Shown: positions 60,775 through 64,000 of the stretch, in pieces
Numbering within the stretch: position 1 is the stretch's first letter
How the letters are laid out: each line of letters starts with the position of its first letter
Assembly (NCBI RefSeq): GCF_026151205.1
Contig: NC_087080.1
Location: 1,963,096-2,027,095 of the forward strand
Length of the DNA: 64,000 bases
Origin: Bolinopsis microptera
Taxonomy: Eukaryota; Ctenophora; Tentaculata; Lobata; Bolinopsidae
Direction: 5' to 3'
Made by a program: the position numbers and the translations under genes
Notes under the pieces: model-generated
The model's database searches: none
What the model saw: the letters and a program-made list of their open reading frames with translations, nothing else
What the model was told of the DNA's origin: nothing

Positions 60775-61295
60775 GGAGACCCTTGCCATTCCACCTTCCT
60801 ACCTCTGATCAGCCGGTGAAGACTTCTACTTTGGGATTTTTGTAATACAACCTCTTTTAAACCTGTCCTAACAGTTCTCTCCCTGCCTCTGGTATTAGTG
60901 TCCAGTATGACATTTCACTCATTATCATTACATTTACATTACGCATCAACATATTAGCGATGTTATCTTTTCTCAAATTGCACTGGCTTGATCATTGATG
61001 ATAACGAAATGCCTAATTTTGAACATGACGCGCACTCCTGCTATTAAGCTGCAGGAATCAGACAATCATCAATCATATCCTGTCCTGTATGAATCAAAAT
61101 ATTCAGCTAGCCTTGAAATTGTAAAATATTACGTGATTTATAAAGCAAATTACATAAAATAAACGATCTCTCATCAATTTTCTGCCAGGCACTAACCAAT
61201 CCATATGACATATCCTGACAACCTTATTATAAGATTAAGATCCTACCGTATAAAAATCCGATTTTTCTGATGGGGCAATCTGAGTCTGACTATAA
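60775..61295. other. Spacer, nothing recognised
   Basis: AT-rich; no gene, RNA or repeat assigned. Confidence 0.4.
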
Positions 61296-61299
61296 AAAT

Positions 61300-61336
61300 A
61301 AAATTTATATCATCAATAATTGATGATATAAATTTT
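61300..61336. repeat. Perfect 37-bp palindrome
   Basis: AAAATTTATATCATCAAT with its mirror. It directly abuts the longer palindrome that follows. Confidence 0.9.
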
Positions 61337-61443
61337 ACGAAATTTTATAATTGAATTGTCTGTGTTTCTATATCTCATTATGATGATGATTCATCATCAT
61401 AATGAGATATAGAAACACAGACAACTCAATTATAAAATTTCGT
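61337..61443. repeat. 107-bp near-perfect palindrome
   Basis: Arms of 53 bp with a single mismatch and practically no loop; the centre is GATGATGATTCATCATC. The ends are ACGAAATTTTATAATTG and its inverse. No TSD is evident. Confidence 0.9.
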
Positions 61444-61844
61444 GATACGAAGGCATTTAATTACTAAAGCAGTGGTATGACTATGTCTCCTATCACACAG
61501 CTCGCGCTCAATGGATTTCAGGCGGAAATAGGGTGATTTGAAAATCGGACACAGAAATTGTGTGTAAAAAAGGGCTAATTGGTTTCCGGATTAACCCTAG
61601 TAGGTAGCTGGGTGAATAGTGAGCTTTCCGGGTGCGGTAACACTAGCCAACCCTAGCTGTGTGCTACTATATTCCTATATATAATTATAAAGCAAGACAA
61701 TTTTACTGACACCACGGCATCAACTTTAACGCGACTTTCCGCAAAAACCGTAAAATATATACAACTGAAACTTTTTTCACTGGGTCCAATGCTTTAATAG
61801 CCTCCAAAATTTGGAGTCCAAATCAGCATGAAAAAATAAAAAAT

Positions 61845-62326
61845 TTGTATTTACGTTGTAATAATAAAACTCCCGGAAATCATTTTACTCCTCAACTCAC
61901 GCATAAGGAAGACGATAACGCCAGAGACTTGGCTATAAAAACACTATGGGATTTGCTCGCTTATTTTAAAATGTATTACAGTGATGTTTGGATTGGTTTT
62001 CTCTGTAAAAATATAGTAAGACAGGTTGCTCAACTTAACAAACTACGATGTCCTGGATGTGAGGATGAGCTATTTTCCCCCTACTTCATCTACACGAACA
62101 GCTCTCTATGCTGGATAAGCTTCGAAAGTATTTTGAAGAGGTTCGGGGTGCCATACTTGCGACATTACCTGAACTTTACACCATATTTCAAGCCAAACTT
62201 TCACATTCAGACGATCTAGATCGCGATCAAGAATGTTACATTTCCATTGGCCACAACTTGCTGCTAACAGTAGGGGCTGACTCACTATATTACGGAAGGT
62301 ATCTGTCATCTGACAGATGGGTATAG
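61845..62326 (+). pseudogene. Frameshifted fragment of an unrecognised CxxC protein
   Basis: The first frame (from 61845) has NARDLAIKTLWDLLAYF, an aromatic-rich stretch and RCPGCEDELFSP. After a one-base loss in the TTTTCCCCC run at about 62075-62082, the sense continues in another frame. That frame has LLHLHEQLSMLDKLRKYFEE, LATLPELY and ISIGHNLL...DSLYYGRYL, and ends at 62326. The two pieces overlap and read as one protein with a CxxC pair and a helical C-terminal region. It is probably a piece of a dispersed, possibly mobile-element-linked family. The C-terminus stops right where a GC-rich TIR element begins. Confidence 0.5.
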
Positions 62327-62328
62327 GA

Positions 62329-62535
62329 CGCAGCGGCCGAAGTCACTGCGGCGGTGGACGGTACAGCGGAGGACGGTACAGCGGAGGACGGTACGGCGGT
62401 AGTTTCCAAAAAGGTTGTACGGTGCGGCGGATCACATGACACCCACTTTACTTTGGACAGTACGGCGGTACTACTACTACTGTCTTAGGTACAGTTTCTA
62501 CCGTCCACCGCCGCAGTGACTTCCGCCGCAGTGAC
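62329..62535. mobile_element. GC-rich TIR element with GACGGTAC repeats
   Basis: GAAGTCACTGCGGCGGTGGA at the left is inverted as TCCACCGCCGCAGTGACTTC at the right. The interior has three tandem units of GGTACAGCGGAGGAC type. Base composition is far above its surroundings. TSD not resolved. Confidence 0.7.
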
Positions 62536-62909
62536 CGGTTCCCGTCAGATCTCAATGATAGTTACATTAACGAAGGCTTCAAGATCCAGATTCCAGAAGA
62601 AGCGGAAGTCCGACGGCTGTCAGACAACAGGAAAAAGTAAACCAATTAAGAAGGGTAAAGCTAAAGTCTGACTGATGACTTCCTACGAACAAACCTTAAA
62701 TACCCTCACCCTCTACTATACAGAGAGTTAACCTCGTTTACAATAGTTTTTAGTAATGTCTCCTCCATCCGAAAGTGCAATTGTTAGTGTCGGCGGGATT
62801 AACCTCTCGTCCAGCTGAAGACGATTTACACATGTATTTTGAAAGCTCCTGCTAATACAATCTTTTCGTATCACTAATCACTTATATGTTTTAAATAATC
62901 CCCCTCCAG

Positions 62910-62986
62910 ACCTCTCGTCCCGTTTCATCTTGAAGGAGATGTCCATCCGGAGTGATAGTGCACCACCAGATATTCAGGGAAAAGAG
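62910..62986 (+). CDS. Exon-like segment A of the 555-bp unit
   Basis: The acceptor CCCCTCCAG and donor GAG|GTAGAT bracket 25 codons (LSSRFILKEMSIRSDSAPPD...). A second copy lies at 63467-63543. The end phase (0) does not match the start phase needed by segment B, so the two are not simply joined. Family unknown. Confidence 0.35.
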
Positions 62987-63070
62987 GTAGATCGTTGAAT
63001 TTATCGTGATCAATGTCTTCCTCCGACTGTTGAACTTTAAAGTCAGCATCTCCGTCTTCTTCTGCTTTAG

Positions 63071-63197
63071 ACTTCCTACTGGGTATTCTCGCTATTTTAC
63101 TTCATCTAGCAATGATAGTTACATTAACGAAGGCTTCAAGATCCAGATTCCAGAAGAAGCGGAAGTCCGACGGCTGTCAGACAACAGGAAAAAGTAA
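63071..63197 (+). CDS. Exon-like segment B (terminal) of the 555-bp unit
   Basis: After TTCTGCTTTAG, an open stretch encodes LPTGYSRYFTSSSNDSYINE and then a charged tail ending DNRKK-stop. The same tail and stop occur in copy 1 (stop at 62638-62640) and copy 3 (stop at 63749-63751). In copy 3 the acceptor reads TTTAA, so splicing there is lost. It appears to be the last exon of a protein I do not recognise. Confidence 0.4.
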
Positions 63198-64000
63198 ACC
63201 AATTAAGAAGGGTAAAGCTAAAGTCTGACTGATGACTTCCTACGAACAAACCTTAAATACCCTCACCCTCTACTATACAGAGAGTTAACCTCGTTTACAA
63301 TAGTTTTTAGTAATGTCTCCTCCATCCGAAAGTGCAATTGTTAGTGTCGGCGGGATTAACCTCTCGTCCAGCTGAAGACGATTTACACATGTATTTTGAA
63401 AGCTCCTGCTAATACAATCTTTTCGTATCACTAATCACTTATATGTTTTAAATAATCCCCCTCCAGACCTCTCGTCCCGTTTCATCTTGAAGGAGATGTC
63501 CATCCGGAGTGATAGTGCACCACCAGATATTCAGGGAAAAGAGGTAGATCGTTGAATTTATCGTAATCAATAGTCTTCCTCCGACTGTTTCCTCCGACAG
63601 CAGCTCCGTCTTCTTCTGCTTTAAACTTCCTACTGGGTATTCTCGCTATTTTACTTCATCTAGCAATGATAGTTACATTAACGAAGGCTTCAAGATCCAG
63701 ATTCCAGAAGAAGCGGAAGTCCGACGGCTGTCAGACAACAGGAAAAAGTAAACCAATTAAGAAGGGTAAAGCTAAAGTCTGACTGATGACTTCCTACGAA
63801 CAAACCTTAAATACCCTCACCCTCTACTATACAGAGAGTTAACCTCGTTTACAATAGTTTTTAGTAATGTCTCCTCCATCCGAAAGTGCAATTGTTAGTG
63901 TCGGCGGGATTAACCTCTCGTCCAGCTGAAGACGATTTACACATGTATTTTGAAAGCTCCTGCCGATACAATCTTTTCGTATCATTAATCACTTATATGT

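Larger units (their letters stand above)
62554..64000 (+). repeat. Tandem array of about 555-bp units (2.6 copies, runs off window)
   Basis: The string AATGATAGTTACATTAACGA starts at 62554, 63111 and 63665 (periods 557 and 554). Copies are nearly identical apart from an altered stretch before the second exon in copy 3. Each unit carries the exon-like segments described separately. Confidence 0.95.

Noticed and set aside
58829-60794. Several 75-94 codon frames on both strands
   Set aside because: Mirrored pairs produced by the 2-kb palindrome; no transposase motif.
62910-63197. Simple splicing of segment A to segment B in the 555-bp unit
   Set aside because: The donor leaves phase 0 while the acceptor needs phase 2, so the direct join would break the frame.
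1-64000. rRNA, tRNA or snRNA genes
   Set aside because: No cloverleaf, rRNA or snRNA signature was recognised; a dedicated scan (tRNAscan-SE, Infernal) would be needed to exclude them.

Overview
This is a window of nuclear DNA from an animal. Protein genes are split by many short introns with GT-AG borders and consistent phases. The families present are animal ones: thrombospondin type 1 repeats, a SERBP1/HABP4 RNA-binding protein and a class A GPCR. Degenerate TTAGGG telomere-type arrays sit inside a transposon family, and the DNA is AT-rich and full of small inverted-repeat transposons. I cannot name the species; an early-branching or other invertebrate is the most likely source. No bacterial or organellar features are visible.

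Layout. (1) 23-9387 (+): 3' part of a large, probably secreted protein. It has one TSP1 repeat, a galectin-like beta-sandwich segment, four more TSP1 repeats, a roughly 540-residue Lys/Glu-rich array built from a 63-bp coding minisatellite, then three more TSP1 repeats. One intron holds a 3.3-kb TTAA-flanked element that itself contains a decayed non-LTR reverse transcriptase. (2) 10421-19520 (+): complete nine-exon SERBP1/HABP4-type gene, 428 codons. Its large third intron carries a 9-bp-TSD transposon, a 1-kb minisatellite and a tiny poly-G hairpin element. (3) 19521-27070: repeat-rich spacer with nested TIR elements, interstitial telomeric repeats and two short coding-looking 3' exons with poly(A) signals. 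(4) 27071-32273 (-): complete eleven-exon class A GPCR, 578 residues, with the amine-receptor pair Asp3.32/Tyr7.43, a very long third intracellular loop, and altered CWxP and NPxxY motifs. An exactly 12-bp-periodic array of six CACGTG E-boxes lies upstream. (5) 35.5-47.8 kb: long gene-poor stretch with small tandem repeats and a hAT-type MITE. (6) 47.8-51.9 kb: nested DNA transposon with remnants of a FLYWCH/MULE transposase. (7) 51.9-61.3 kb: gene-poor, with a 2-kb palindrome centred on a mariner-like foldback element. (8) 61.3-64.0 kb: two near-perfect palindromes, a frameshifted unrecognised CxxC protein fragment, a GC-rich TIR element and a tandem array of about 555-bp units that each carry coding-looking exons.

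The three well-supported genes are unrelated neighbours, not a pathway: a matrix/adhesion-type protein, a translation-associated RNA-binding protein and a receptor. The exon chains for SERBP1 and the GPCR join to open frames that are exact multiples of three (1287 and 1737 nt), which strongly supports the models. The TSP1 gene joins cleanly except for one single-base slip inside the minisatellite.
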